Below, in pieces: positions 19,340-32,500 of a DNA stretch of 64,000 nt. The notes under the pieces were generated by a model. The model worked only from the letters and a program-made list of their open reading frames with translations, was not told the origin of the DNA and made no database searches. Position 1 is the first letter of the stretch, and every line of letters begins with the position of its first letter. The stretch is from Umbelopsis ramanniana AG (lineage: Eukaryota; Mucoromycota; Umbelopsidomycetes; Umbelopsidales; Umbelopsidaceae), in assembly GCF_025399195.1 (NCBI RefSeq), contig NW_026252145.1, forward strand, positions 1 through 64,000. The letters are read 5' to 3'. The position numbers were made by a program, and so were the translations under genes.

Positions 19340-21628
19340 TTACCAATCCAACTTCTTCTTGGGTGCACTTTCGCCAGCGACAGGGACAACTCGTGTTGCT
19401 TGTCCGTTGTAGCCCTTGCCATTGAGCCATGGCCACAAGCTTGTTCGCTTCTCTTCAAAGGATTCGATTTTGTCGTTCTTCTGCATGGTGAGACCAATAT
19501 CATCCAAACCGTTGACCAGGCAGTGCTTTCTGAAAGCCTCGACATCGAAAGGAATAGAAGTGCCATCAGGACGCTTGATGACTTGGTTTACAAGATCAAC
19601 TTCAACCTCCTTTCCAGCTCTACCATCGTCGGCCAACGCGTTAACTTCCTCTTGAGCTAAAACGATGGGAAGCATACCATTCTTGAAACAGTTGTTGAAG
19701 AAGATATCAGCATAGCTGGTGGCAATGATACATCTGATGCCAAAGTCATTCAATGCCCACGGAGCGTGTTCTCGGGAGCTACCGCATCCAAAATTGGGGC
19801 CAGTGCAAACCAAGATACGAGCCTGGCGATAAGGTTCCTGGTTAAGGACGAAGTTGGGGTTTTCTGCGTTGGTCTCAGGATTGAATCGAAGGGCGTAGAA
19901 GAGGGCATCACGCAAGCCAGTACGCTTGATGGTCTTGAGGAATTGCTTGGGAATAATCATATCAGTATCGACGTTGGCGATATCCAATGGCGCTGCGTGA
20001 CCCTTGAGGACTGTGAACTTGGGCATACCAGCAGATTCGCCAGAGAAAACAGTAGGATCGCTAGAGCTGCTGGTAGGAGCATCAGTGACGATATCAGCCT
20101 GTTCATCTGCATGGATATCCTCTTGCTTGTGAGCGACAGCCTCGTTTTCGATTTGGGGGTTGGTAGTCTTGCTAGGAGATGAGGTTGAAAGGGATGGGAC
20201 GAGTTTTCTAACATCAGTAAGATAACCAGTGACACCAGCAGCAGCGGCCATAGCAGGGCTCATCAAGTGAGTTCGGCCACCAGCACCTTGTCTTCCTTCG
20301 AAATTACGGTTGCTGGTACTTGCGCAGCGTTCCTTGGGCTTCAGTTGATCAGGATTCATACCAAGACACATAGAGCAACCAGCCTCTCTCCAGTCGAAAC
20401 CAGCATCGGTAAAGATCTTGTCCAACCCTTCCTTTTCAGCTTGCTTCTTAATAAGACCGGAACCGGGGACAACCATAGCATAAACACCCTCAGCGATGTG
20501 ACGGCCCTTGACAACCTGAGCAGCGCTTCGGAGATCCTCAATGCGAGAATTAGTGCAGCTGCCAATGAAAACTTTATCCACCTTGACCTCCTCCATCTTG
20601 GTATTAGGCTCCAAACCGATATATTCCAAAGCTCTCTGCATGGCGGCGCGTCGGGAAGGATCTTGAATTTTGGAGGGATCAGGAACATTTCCAGTGATCT
20701 GCACAACGTCCTGAGGGCTGGTACCCCAAGTCACAGTGGGTGCAATATCAGCGGCATCGATCTCGACTTCGATATCGTATTTGGCATCAGCATCGGAGTG
20801 CAAAGTTTTCCAATAGGCGACAGCCTTTTCCCATTCCTGTCCCTTAGGGCTGAGAGGGCGGTTTTGAAGATAGTCGAAAGTAATGTCATCAGGAGCAATC
20901 ATTCCAGCACGAGCACCACCTTCAATGGACATGTTGCACATAGACATTCTAGCTTCCATAGAGAGAGAGGAGATGGCGGATCCGCAAAATTCGATAACGC
21001 ATCCAGTTCCACCAGCAGTACCAATAACACCAATAATGTGCAAAACAACGTCCTTGCTAGTAATTCCTTCACCGAGCTCACCATTCACTCTGACACGCAT
21101 GTTCTTGGACTTCTTTTGCAAAAGAGTTTGTGTGGCGAGCACATGCTCGACTTCAGAGGTACCAATACCGAAAGCCAAAGCACCAAAAGCACCGTGGGTA
21201 GAAGTGTGAGAATCACCGCAAACCAAAGTCGTTCCGGGAAGAGTAAAACCTTGTTCAGGTCCAATGACGTGAACGATACCTTGACGATCATCGTCCATGC
21301 CGAAGTAAGTCAAGCCAAAGTCCTTTACGTTGGACTCCAAAGTCTCACACTGAATGCGTGAATCAGACTCTTCAATAAAAGTAGTAATGTTCTTGAAGTT
21401 CTTGCGGGTAGAGGTGGGAATGTTGTGATCAACGGTGGCAAGAGTGCAGTCTGGGCGACGCACTTTGCGGCTAGCATTGCGAAGACCCTCAAAGGCTTGT
21501 GGGCTCGTGACTTCGTGTACTAAGTGTCTGTCAATATAAAGCAAGCAGGTGCCATCCTCTTGTCGATCAACAAGGTGATCGTCGAACACCTTGTCGTACA
21601 GTGTGCGTGGTTGAGTTGAAGCAGGCAT
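19340..21628 (-). CDS. leu1: 3-isopropylmalate dehydratase (isopropylmalate isomerase), LeuC-LeuD fusion
   Basis: One intronless frame encodes 762 residues from the ATG at 21628 ([20 protein letters not shown]). A longer upstream frame lacks an ATG that fits the family. The large-subunit part carries [28 protein letters not shown], and the 4Fe-4S ligands in FIGSCTNSR and [11 protein letters not shown] linker of roughly 60 residues rich in Ser, Glu and Ala (residues about 510-570) follows. The small-subunit part has [16 protein letters not shown] and [17 protein letters not shown]. This is the second enzyme of leucine synthesis, converting 2- to 3-isopropylmalate. The fused single-chain form is the fungal arrangement. 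A run of A residues at about 19248-19262 lies between this 3' end and the convergent monooxygenase gene. Confidence 0.97.
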   Translation of the reverse strand: MPASTQPRTLYDKVFDDHLVDRQEDGTCLLYIDRHLVHEVTSPQAFEGLRNASRKVRRPDCTLATVDHNIPTSTRKNFKNITTFIEESDSRIQCETLESNVKDFGLTYFGMDDDRQGIVHVIGPEQGFTLPGTTLVCGDSHTSTHGAFGALAFGIGTSEVEHVLATQTLLQKKSKNMRVRVNGELGEGITSKDVVLHIIGVIGTAGGTGCVIEFCGSAISSLSMEARMSMCNMSIEGGARAGMIAPDDITFDYLQNRPLSPKGQEWEKAVAYWKTLHSDADAKYDIEVEIDAADIAPTVTWGTSPQDVVQITGNVPDPSKIQDPSRRAAMQRALEYIGLEPNTKMEEVKVDKVFIGSCTNSRIEDLRSAAQVVKGRHIAEGVYAMVVPGSGLIKKQAEKEGLDKIFTDAGFDWREAGCSMCLGMNPDQLKPKERCASTSNRNFEGRQGAGGRTHLMSPAMAAAAGVTGYLTDVRKLVPSLSTSSPSKTTNPQIENEAVAHKQEDIHADEQADIVTDAPTSSSSDPTVFSGESAGMPKFTVLKGHAAPLDIANVDTDMIIPKQFLKTIKRTGLRDALFYALRFNPETNAENPNFVLNQEPYRQARILVCTGPNFGCGSSREHAPWALNDFGIRCIIATSYADIFFNNCFKNGMLPIVLAQEEVNALADDGRAGKEVEVDLVNQVIKRPDGTSIPFDVEAFRKHCLVNGLDDIGLTMQKNDKIESFEEKRTSLWPWLNGKGYNGQATRVVPVAGESAPKKKLDW

Positions 21629-22600
21629 GTGAAGTGAAGAGAACCTTGGATAAAAAGTGTTCGCTACAAAAAAAATGAGTCTCTCTCCTGAGACCTTTAA
21701 ACTGTTTCGTTTGATCCGCTCTGCCCAATCAGCGATAAGATGAGTCACATGACGTACAACACCTTCAATGTAGCCTGTTTGAAGCAAGTAACCCTATCAT
21801 AACTATAGCTGCATGAGCAAGCCGATGCACCTACAGCGCATTTTCTAATAGAAAGAACTACTTTTGTTCATTTCTTTAGCCCACTTCCCTTAATTTTTAA
21901 GACAGCTGTCAACATTGCTTGTAAATTATTGGTGCGGAAAAACGTATTGACGGAGAGATTCCGATCATGACAGTGTTAACACACACTGGATATAAGCTCA
22001 TCCGCCAGTGTTACATTTGTGGGCATACCATACCATGATTCAATGTGATTCAGCCAATCAAAACGTATCCCCAGATCCTTGTATCCAGGCTTTGATTTAG
22101 TTGTGCCATAACACCACTTTACTGTTTACCGTTATCGCGGTGATATTTATCCATCAACATCTACACACCCGCGCTGAATGTGGGGATCATGACCTTGGAT
22201 ACAAATATACCGTCATAATGTGTACATTTAGTAAACGGCTATTAACCACTGCGGTGCTGTCGATATACCAATGAAGGGGTTCTCAACTCCGTTCAAAAGG
22301 TGACAGGCAAACCGCAGCTTTGTTGGTCACCTTTGCTAGTGGCAACAGAACAACCAGATATGTTCACTCTGTCAGTTTATTTAGCAGATAGCATGTCGGG
22401 CAACCAAAAACCGCAGCACATCATTGTCCATAGGACGAAGAATGAATAATACACTAGAGTGTAATAAAAATTCCAATCAAACTCTTTTCTTCTTTTCATA
22501 CCATAGTCAAGGTAAGTGAGCCTTTCCGGTTAAAGGATCCAAAATCAACGTAGATATCATTGTTCATTGTGACAGACGTAACACAGTACAAATCACATCA
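21629..22600. other. Divergent promoter region between leu1 and a small secreted-protein gene
   Basis: About 970 bases with no coding frame of note. I looked for palindromic CCGG-N4-CCGG type leucine-regulator sites and did not find a clear one. Confidence 0.4.
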
Positions 22601-22861
22601 ATGTTGTTATCTATCTGGAATCTCGTCTTGTTTAAGATTGTATTTCTCCTGAATATCGCTTCCCTTGCTCAGGCATGTACGGTCACAATATACAAGGACA
22701 GTGTCGAGTGCAAAGGTTATAGCCAAACGTTTACAGGAATTGCCGATCCATCTGAAAGCTCTCCAAGCTGTAGGATCAGAGACTTATTCAATATGCCAGT
22801 GGACTATGAGTGTAACACATGCAAAGAAACTGGCACAACGTCGGTATTAACAAAATGTTGA
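22601..22861 (+). CDS. Small secreted cysteine-rich protein (86 aa, six cysteines)
   Basis: An 86-residue frame starts with a strong signal peptide of about 25 residues (core VLFKIVFLLNIASLAQA). The mature part of about 61 residues has exactly six cysteines: one at its second residue or so, then in VEC, PSC, YEC, NTC and the final residue. Even cysteine number and small size suggest a disulfide-stabilised extracellular protein. No family is recognised; it could be an effector-like, antimicrobial-type or wall protein. It is intronless and ends in a Cys directly before the TGA. Short size keeps confidence moderate, but the signal peptide and even cysteines support a real gene. Confidence 0.65.
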   Translation: MLLSIWNLVLFKIVFLLNIASLAQACTVTIYKDSVECKGYSQTFTGIADPSESSPSCRIRDLFNMPVDYECNTCKETGTTSVLTKC

Positions 22862-23365
22862 TAGAAAGTCATTTGCACCAAGTGCAGAAATATTTTTAGT
22901 TTTAATAAACCTCGAATTAAGGAACTGTACAAAACGTTAGATATGCTCAGAGTTATATCCAGTGGGAAGTCTGTACCGTACTGGTTGGAGGTTAAGCGCC
23001 AGCAATGGCAGTCTTACAATCCAAATTTCGCCCCTGACGGAAGGATCTTGGTGAAAGCTTTAATTTTTTAATTGTGACCATTTGGGAGATCGAAGCTACT
23101 AAAACTAAATCACATTGCTGCTACAAGTGTGGACCATGGACGAATATTGCAAACAAGTTGTGAGCCATCTATTGGTGCCAATCTACAAATAATATCAACA
23201 ACTGAGTTGCGATCTTGAGCTGACGATTATCCAGCTAATACCAGAGGACATTTTTTTATTCCATTGGCAGCTAGCCGTAAAGGAGTGTTAATATCACCTG
23301 GATAGTCAAGAAGGTAATCAAGCTTAGAGCTACAGTAAATAAATTATTAAGCTGCAATTATGAAT
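22862..23365. other. Intergenic, nothing recognised
   Basis: The region separates the small secreted-protein gene from the 3' end of the amidase gene. No RNA gene, repeat or coding frame is supported. Confidence 0.45.
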
Positions 23366-25486
23366 CTAGTAGGCACCAATCTCAGAATTAATGGGAATGT
23401 TGGTAGCAGTATGCTCCAAGAAGGTAGGAACTTGTCTGCGTTTGAGGGTGTCATCAATAGCGGAGCCAAGCTTGATGAGAGTAGGCTCGGAGAAAGCAGT
23501 TCCCCAAAGACCAAGACCGAAAGCAACACCTGAAATAATTTCATCGATATTAGCGTACGCTCGCAAAACCACCCGTCGATTCAATTTTTAAACTTACCCC
23601 AACCATCAATACCAGCGGGGATGGTGACCATGGGGTAACCGGCCATAGCAGGAATCTCAGTACTAGGGCTGAAATTGTCGGAAGGAACAAGAAGTGCCTG
23701 AACTTTGTAGTTCTTCAAGGCAGCATCGATACCAGCAGCACGAGTGGTGTTATCAACATAAGCCTATTGGTACAATAAGTCATATTAGTTTCATCCAAAT
23801 TTACAAAATCTTGCTTTCTAGTGTCTTACCTTGGCTTCAATATAGGTTTCATAGGAGAAAGGGCTGGAGTCGCATTGGGCAAGAACTTCCTGACCAAAGT
23901 ATTGCTCCTCAATGCTCTTGTGATTGTCGTTGAACTTGACAATGTCAGACAAGGTACGAACAGGAGATGAAACAAGTTCAGACAAATAGGTATTAAGATT
24001 TTGCTTGAATTCATAGCAGACAACGGTGAATTCAGATTGGTTATCAAGACCAAGGCCGTTCTTGAACTGCCAGTTCCAACCTGTCAACAAAAAGATATTG
24101 GATGAGATATAGATACTAGACCACACTTTGGCTGGCAGATGACAGATGGTTCATCCAGTTGAGTACTTACCGGGAGGGTTAGGAGTGATATCATCAATAT
24201 CGGGAAGGTTAGTGTTGTTAATGATGATGGCACCAGCCTTGCGAAGTTCAGCAATGGCACTGAACAATTGGGGGTATTGGTTAACAGTAGTAGATGATTC
24301 CCAGACTCTCTTCCATGGGATACCAATGCGGACACCCTTTAGTGCTGAAGAATTGGAGACAAACTGGGAATAGTCTTTGGAAGCATGGCCCTGCTGCGCG
24401 TAGGTAGCATTATCACGAGGGTCGACACCATGCATGGCAGTCAAAACATAGGCAGCGTCCTTGAAGGTCTTTCCAAAAGCACCAACGGTGTCTTGAGAGT
24501 GAGCTTCAGGGATGACACCATCTCTTGAAGTTAATCCGACGGTGGGTTTAATACCAATGATACCAGCACGCTGGGCAGGAGCAATGACACTTCCATCAGT
24601 TTCAGTCCCGATAGCAATTGTGACAAGGTTGGCAGAGACTGCATGAGCGGGACCAGAAGAAGAGCCTGCAGGATCCTGAGTCAAATTGTAAGAATTGCGA
24701 GTTTGGCCACCACGAGCAGACCATCCCTCAGAGTAGGAGTTAGCGCGAATATCCGCCCATTCGGACATATTTCCTTTTCCAAGAATAATGGCTCCAGCCT
24801 TGCGCAACAAAGCAATGACATGAGCATCGCGTGGAACGACATTTCCCAATAAAGCTAAGAAACATTTGCGTTAGTTTAAATACCGATATGCCGGTCGTGC
24901 ATAGTGTAGAAATCGGCGGGCAAAGGAAAAATATTTTACCATATGAACCAGCGGTTGTGTTCATCTTATCATCAGTAGCGATGTTATCCTTGACAAGGAT
25001 GGGAATACCGTGCAATGGGCCTCTGACCTATTAAATTTCATTAACTTTTTGGCTCACTGAGCTGGCGCATGCTAAGTATTAAATGTTTCTTACTTTGCCT
25101 TGAGCGCGCTCCTTGTCAAGTTGATCTGCAATGGCAAGAGCATCGGGGTTGGTTTCAATGACAGCGCTATCATTTTTAGAAAAAAAAAAAAAAAAGCGGG
25201 AGCAATTAATTTCTCAAGGTTCATAGCGAAATAGGTCAATCAATCAAACTTACTGGAGATAGGGGTTGACAGTCGTAATACGATCGAGGTAGCACTGAAC
25301 AAGCTGACGGCTAGTAAGCTTGCCGCTGGCCAACTGCTGTTGGATTTCGTCAATGGAAGCTTCCTCTAATTGGAATCCATGGCATTTGGCCATGGGGAAT
25401 GGAGAAGTAGAACCAGTAGGAGCAGCCAAGGATAGACTGGCAAGACACACCAGGGCCAAAAGGAATGCTGACCACAGACGCTGCAT
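23366..25486 (-). CDS. Secreted amidase-signature family protein
   Basis: Seven exons (minus strand, about 25486-25254, 25166-25094, 25027-24940, 24854-24171, 24080-23830, 23763-23598, 23529-23366) join into 552 residues. A signal peptide (MQRLWSAFLLALVCLASLSLA) opens the protein. The Ser-cisSer-Lys triad of the amidase-signature fold is visible: Lys near 115 in GIPILVKDNIAT, the cis-Ser near 198 in DPAGSSSGPA, and the nucleophile near 220 in GTETDGSVIAPA. Typical hydrolases of this group cut amide bonds to release ammonia or amines. A secreted version would act on external substrates; this is inferred. An A-rich tract around 25180-25195 (T-rich on the coding strand) sits in the first intron shortly before its acceptor. 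The gene diverges from the 7TM receptor at 25752. Confidence 0.93.
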
Positions 25487-25751
25487 TGGAATGATGAAGG
25501 AACGGTGAGATAAAGAAAGAAAGGTACGAAAGTGCTACATCGGTTATTTGTATGTTTCTGGAGGAGATTGACCACGTTGCATATTTCAGTTCAGACCCAT
25601 GCTGTATAACCAAACGGCCAAGTCTCTGAACCCTATTCCAGACAGAGTTTGCAGAAAATATCGGTTTGAAAAAAAAAAATTTAATTAAAACACAAACAGT
25701 TCTTTTCAAGCCCTTTCTCAGATCTCTTTTCTTTCTTGATACCCTGCAGAG

Positions 25752-27504
25752 ATGTCGACACAAAATGTCACAGCTCTATATCCAAACACACCAACACCAG
25801 ATCTATCACCAGATTCCTGGGATTTTGATCCTGGATACAATTTGCTCCTACCAGGCGATGAGGTAAATTCATTCAGAATGAAGACTATTACATATACCGT
25901 TGAAACATTAACACATCCTCAACAGGCAAACAAAATATTTACCATCGTCAATTTGTGTGTCAATTCAATAGGCATGTTTTGTGCTGTGATGGTTTGCATC
26001 ATTTTGTTGCTTGTTCGACTCTACGATAAGACATTGGTCGATCGGGTCAGTTTGCGTTTGACAGCTGCCGTCAGTACAGTGGACGCCGTCAAATCTGCCG
26101 CGTACATCATCTTCACATTCGTAGCGACTCCTGGAGCTGCTTGTGGAGCAACAGCATGGCTGATTCTCTTTTTAACGAATCTCTACACCTTCCTTTCTGT
26201 TGCCATTGCGTTCAATCTACAATGGGTTAGTAGCACTTAATTTACATTCCCGTCGCGGGCTGGCGTGAAACACAGCGCTGTTACACGCCTTGACCTGCAG
26301 TCGTAGATTTTTCTAACAGATCTTCAAAACTCAGCTGTTCTTACTCCGTAAACGTGTCCATCCTTGGCTTGAAATCAGTTACTTCGCAGTATCCGTTCTG
26401 TTGGCTCTTGCGACCACCGTACCACCCTGGGTAATTATACATTTAAAATACATGGGCTTAATTTCGCCTTTTGAGACCATTATCGCCACATTGCCCTATC
26501 GAGAATCCCAATATTAACCATGTTTCATTTTACTGGCTACACTAGGCTGCTGGCCGGCTAGGACTGGATGAGAATTACGGTGTATGCTGGTACATCGCAT
26601 ACTCATCAAAGAAGACTATTCTATGGGAATGGCTGACTTTCTTAAGCTGGAATATGATGGGAACGCTCTATTGTTTCTTTGTAGTTGTCGCTGTCATTTT
26701 CAAGCTGAGGAAAAGTACGATTGCCGTCAAAACTTATAATTCTCATACTACGTCGTCCAAAGATTTGACAAGTGCGCAACTTCGGGCACGCCGAACTCAG
26801 AGGACCATGAATAAGCTGGTTCTGAGAATCTCTCTTTACGCTCTTATTCCCATCGTTACTCAACTAGGCTGGTACATCAGTGAGTGTATCATGCAATTTC
26901 AGCATTATTTGGTAAGAGGCTGCGTTAATTTTTCCTATACCTGTCCCTTGCGTTACTTACCCCCAAAAAAAAAAAATTTATTATTATCCATTTCCAGAAC
27001 GTCGGATTGGACTGGTACCTTATTGTCACAACGGATCTGCCCGGTGTACTGAACTTTGTTGCCTTTTGTATGGACCCCGCTCTAGCAAATGCTTTGCGTC
27101 ATATCAAAGAAGACATGTTGGAGAAGTATGGCGAGCAAGGATCTCTACAGTCCACCCCTTCCGAACATCGCTTTGCGCGCTGGATTACAAAGCACTTTTT
27201 GTCAGGAACTAAAAAGGTTGATGATGTTACTTCACCGTTTTACCGTATGTCCAGTAGCCAGCCTTTGTCGAAGGACTACGAGCCCGACAGCAACAGTTCA
27301 TATCCCGACAATTTTGTAGCTTTTCCATCTGCTACTGCTATTCCCGTTACAAACGATTCCCAATCAACAATGATACAAATATCTGAAGCAGGCCAGAACG
27401 TCAGTTATGAAATGGGTCAGTTACAAACTCACTCTAAAAACAAGCCCAACAGAAGAAAGTACAGCGAGGACGAGGAAACCAAGAGAGTTTTCCGTGGACT
27501 GTAA
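25752..27504 (+). CDS. Seven-transmembrane G-protein-coupled-receptor-like protein
   Basis: Four exons (25752-26225, 26320-26430, 26546-26911, 26998-27504) give 485 residues. An extracellular-looking N-terminus of about 55 residues with an N-x-T site is followed by seven hydrophobic segments: about residues 62-85, 95-115, 130-152, 172-190, 220-245, 290-310 and 325-345. A basic third loop (SSKDLTSAQLRARRTQRTMNK) and a long Ser-rich cytosolic tail complete the layout of a class resembling cAMP-receptor/Git3-type fungal GPCRs. The last 165 residues carry many Ser/Thr and a basic KPNRRKYS segment, fit for phosphorylation. The ligand is unknown. The third intron holds a 12-base A run. Assignment to a GPCR class is by topology, not by a signature motif. 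Confidence 0.8.
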
Positions 27505-29518
27505 TACAAAACTTCAAAAAAAAAAAAAAAAAATTGAATGAAAAAAGTTACAACTCCATGATCGGCTACTCAATGTCTTTCAGTACCAGACATATCATTG
27601 CTGACCCTCTCATAGAACATTTTTGGCAAATATTGCTACCATTATTTTTTATATAATACAATACAACTTAATGATCCATCAACGATGTTTAAAATCTCTG
27701 CCATTGCTGCAACAATCTAAACTATGCTTTGCTGCAATGTACAAAAGATCCACTTCAAACTGAGTTGTTTGAATCTCGGGACAGATCATTCTGTCTTGCC
27801 ATCGTCAAAACGCACGAACAACGGCTTATCCATACCATTCTACAAAAGTCTAATGAAAAGCCAAGACCATCTTTCAAGAATGGTCAGTGCATGCTTGTCC
27901 TATTTTATGCTTACTGCAAGATAACTAGCCTTTGGCTATTCAACTAGGACGGAAAAGACTTAGTAGTTCCCGACCGAAGCTTCGGGTTACTTTTAATTCT
28001 GATGGCGAAACATTCAGCCGGTGATTATCAGTGTACGAAACGTGCATCTGCCAGCCTTTCATGTCAGCAGCATTAGATATATTTTATTGTCATCCAAACT
28101 GCTAATACTCTCTGTAAAACGAGCTTTTTGTTTGTAAAAGTAATATAAGGGGCGGGTCTGCAATTTCAAACCCCTCTCTCGTCTTCCGTTACAACGGAAA
28201 TGCAGAAGGAACGCTGCAAACTCTAGTTGATAAAGCGGGATAGCGCTTTATGGCAGCTATCATGGCTTTTAGTTGGTATTGCAGAATTTTTATTTTAGGC
28301 ACATCTCTAGAAGAAGAAGAAAAAAGCTCATCACTTCCATATGAAATGCTGATATTCTGCCAGCATCTAAATTAACCACGTTTAGACAGTTGAGGATGCT
28401 TTTTTTTTACTTGCTTAAATAAATGTCAACATTTTATGCTCCACAGGGTATATATTGCATTTTGATCATGTACTTTATATGTTCGTTAAAATAAACCGCC
28501 TAAACAAGGTACATGAGACGGATGGTAAACCTAGGAGTGTCTATTAGCAAGGTATGAGCATCATAAGTCTTTGTTTTGAACAAGAAATAATCTTTTGGTG
28601 TAAACTTGACAAATTTGTTAGTGTTGTGGCTAATGCATGTTGAATTATCAGAGGAGTTGAAAGGCTACAAATCTTTCCCTGAACACCGTTACATGAACGG
28701 CTCCTACAGTAGTATTATTCAAGAATTCGTCTTCAAATTCCTTTTATGGCAGAGCATTGCGATACAACCTTCTAATGCGAAGTTTAGCATTCGGGGATGT
28801 CGCCATCGATGTGCTTGGATATGTTTTCAGGTTCGTTGTCATGTCCTTTACCATCGGGTCAGAAGCCCCAACCATGTCGTACCAACCCGCTTTTTGTCCA
28901 AATTAGGTCCCTGCAGAATACAAATAAAATTCAATATCTACCGTTAAGAGATAAAAAAAAAAATGGGCTGGTGTGGAAAGATGGTTCAACAAAACATTGC
29001 TATTGTGGATACCGCAAGCCATTCGGTCGATTGTTGTAACTGGATTTTTCAAGTATCTCGAAGGTCCAATGATATGAAGCTATCAAATGCAAGATTGTGA
29101 CCAGTAAATGTAATCGGTAGCACGCCATGCACAGCGGAAATGGCACATACTCACCTCTCCATTGCACCAGTTCTAACCATGTTTGATAACTGAAGCGTTC
29201 ATCACATTCGATAGCTATAATATGTGACAAAACAAGCGTCAATTAATGGATGGTGTACTAAATGCTTTTGGTTGATAGAGAAAGAGTTGTTGTAAAAGAG
29301 ATCGTTGATTGGATCAATTTTTGATAGAAAGCCTTCTTCATACGAGAGTGGTCAAATGATGCAATCAGAATGCAGAACGACAAACATGGTGTATAGCCCC
29401 TCCTTTTTTAACCGTTATCAGTACAAATAAGAATGCTGGATCAGACCCCCAAGAGCTAAATTTTGACTTCTTATTTTTTTCTCTTTCTTCTCTCTTGCAG
29501 ACAACAGTATCAGAGTGA
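27505..29518. other. About 2 kb intergenic region, no gene supported
   Basis: Short frames at about 27724-27947 and 28606-28947 lack convincing starts, domains or splice continuation. An A run lies at about 27515-27532. A TATA-like 'taatataagggg' at about 28140 has no open frame after it. A decayed gene is possible around 28600-28950 but cannot be shown. Confidence 0.4.
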
Positions 29519-32500
29519 ATGACAGATACAGCTACAAATGATAAAAGAGGTTTTGAAGATGCCCTGGAAAGCCTCAGCGTTAAATCTACGAAAGAAGATT
29601 TTGCTTCTTTGCCAGAGAAGGAACCAAGCTTGACGTCAGGTGACGGCGAGGAGAAAATTGAGCAAGTTGCAGAAGCCGAGGGATTGCCAGTTATTGTTCG
29701 CGAAATCGTTTCTCTGGAAGATAGACCAGAAGATCTGACTATCACCTTCAGGTATCCATCAATACTTTTGTGTTCGAAAACAAATGGGTTGTGGGGCTAA
29801 CAAAGTTGTCTGTTTACGCGATTGGTCAAAGATTTTTCCTTCTTGGTGTCTCGTTTTCGGTATTAGGTGCATTCATCACCCAGCTATCATGGTTTCGTAC
29901 AACTTCCGCTCCCTTCAGCATCCTTTTTGTACAAGTTGCGACGCATTGGCTGGGCCATTGGTTGGCTAAAATATTACCTGACTGGACAATTGGCAGTGGA
30001 AAGTACTCGTTTAGTTTGGTAAGCTGAGCGAGCCGCCAACCTTATACAAATATGGACCTTAAGCTTATCTTCACCGACTTCGTTTTAGAATCCCGGTCCG
30101 TTTTCTCTCAAGGAACATGTCCTTATCACATTATGGTAAGTTGGAGCCTGTTGTGCTGCACCTGTCATGTCATTACATTCGTTTTCTAACATGCTGTTAG
30201 TGTGGCGTCTGGGAGCCAGAATAACTTGGGTAAATATGGGATGTGATGTATCTTTTATATCTATTATTCAAAAACTAACAAGATGCGCATGAACTACCCC
30301 ATTTAGGTGAAATCGCTATTGCAACAGCCGGTAATGAAGATTTAGCATATGTTGGTGCTCAAAAATTTGCACTCCGGAACTAACTGCGTGTACGACCAAC
30401 AGATATCTTCTTCGAGAGAGTTTACCATCCTGCTGCCGCAATATTTTTTATGATATCCGCCATTACCTTGTCCTATTCCTTTGCCTGCATTGCCAGAAAT
30501 TTTCTCATCTATGAGCCGGAATTCATATTCCCCCAAGCTCTCATGCAGACACAGCTTTTCAGAACCCTTAGGAAAGATACGTTTGATAAGTCTGCCGCTA
30601 GCAAGCAGCTTCGTATATTCGCTATCGTAGCAGTTGGTATCTACTTTTGGGAGTTCTTGCCCGAATACATCTTTCCCTTCCTAAGCTCTCTGGCTGTTAT
30701 ATGCTGGTAAGTTTAATCTTCTGGAGAATAAGCGGTGCATTACAGTGTCAAGTTAAGCATTAATTTTTGCTTTAATTCGATAGGTTCGCTCCACATAACC
30801 CCACAGCAAAGGTATAGTACATTACATGATACAGCACTCCTCCATTAATGAAGTTCTAAACCAAGTTTTCACAGTTTGTTGGCTCTGGTATCGGCGGTAT
30901 GGGATTTCTAAACTTCAGTTTAGATTGGGCCAACTTTAGCAATTCCACTGGATCTGTTTATTTAATGCCTTGGTGGACTCAAGTTATAACGTTCACAAGC
31001 TTTGTTGTGACTATGTGGATCATTGTTCCCATCATCCATTTCAAAGGTACGCAGCTTTCATTATGCAGAATGAGATTACCCCAAGTTTAATGTATACTGG
31101 TTTCTAGGCTTATGGAATGCGGATATTATTCCGATATTTTCGCAAGCATTGTGGACTACTGACGGAAAGTCTTACAATGTCACCCAAATTATATCCATAC
31201 CAAGCTACACTTTCAATGAGACTGCCTATGCAATTGAAGGTCCTGTGCGCATCTCACCATACTATATGCTCACCATCTTCGCCTCATATGCATCCTACAT
31301 CAGCGTCTTTGTGTACATCGTTCTGTTCGCTGGACCCAAGTTATTGGCCACCTTTAAGCAACTGCGGCAACGAGATTCCAGAGCCTCTCGCAGCGACAAG
31401 CTCAGTCAAATCATGTCCAAGTACCCTGAAGTCCCCTTACTATGGTGGACAATCTTGTTTGTTTTATCTTTTGTTACAGTTCTAGTTACCATCATCAAAG
31501 GCGAGTTTGGTGTGCCCATATGGACTTTTGTGGTTGCCGTGCTGTTTGGAGCTCTGTGCGTTGTGCCTATGGGTTATATTTTTGCCATCTCAAACTATCA
31601 AGTTCAAGTTGGAGTCTTCAACGAATTGTTGTTTGGTTACATGGCGCCTGGTCTACACCCAACCGTTTCACTTTTCTACCGCTGTATCGCAGCCGAAACC
31701 TGGTACCGTGCGCAGTCTATTCTTTTGGATATGAAGCTAGGTCATTATATGATGATTCCTCCTCGTGTAAGTGGTATTTTAGGCTAGATGTATGGTAACT
31801 GTATAACTGAAATTTCACTTTTATCAGCTTGTTTTCTTCTCTCAAGTGTTTGGGACGTTCCTTGGCTCTCCAATCAATTATGCAGTTATCCGATGGGTAA
31901 GCAAATTCTCAAAAACGGTCGATGAATGCTCTATTTTACTAAGTCAGTATATGGTAATCCTCAACATAGGTTGTCAATTCCAAGAGACCCTATCTCGATG
32001 GAACGCTGACGGATCCTAATGGACAATATAGCGGCCAGGCAGCCAAGTCTTACTATGTACGTATGCTTGAAATACATTATCAAGAATATTGCAGAAACAT
32101 CATCGATATCTTACCATCTGTGACTAGACTTCAAGTACTCAATATGGCTTGATTGGCCCGAAGATTTTGTTTGCGGACTCAACTTATTCACCCTTGCTGT
32201 ATGGCTTTTTAGTTGGAGCAGTTGCTCCAATGATCTTATATATACTACACCGCCGTTTTCCAAAAGCAAGATTCGATTTATGGAATGCTACCATTTTCTT
32301 TGGAGGGTAAGGAATGATTGGTAAACCTGATAAGAAATAATATCATGAGCTAATCAACTTTGAAATAGGGTTTCTAATTGGTGGGGAAACTTGAGTACGG
32401 GTCCGTTGTCTTCTATCCTTGTAGGCTTCTTCAGTCAATTTTATCTATTCAGGTAGGTGCTTTTTTTGAAACCATGTGGTAGACTGTTTCCACTTGGTAA

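Noticed and set aside
20267-21361. Long plus-strand frame (364 codons)
   Set aside because: It is the antisense shadow of leu1, whose protein matches the family throughout.
28606-28947. 113-codon plus-strand frame
   Set aside because: No domain, no conserved start context and no splice continuation; possibly decayed sequence.
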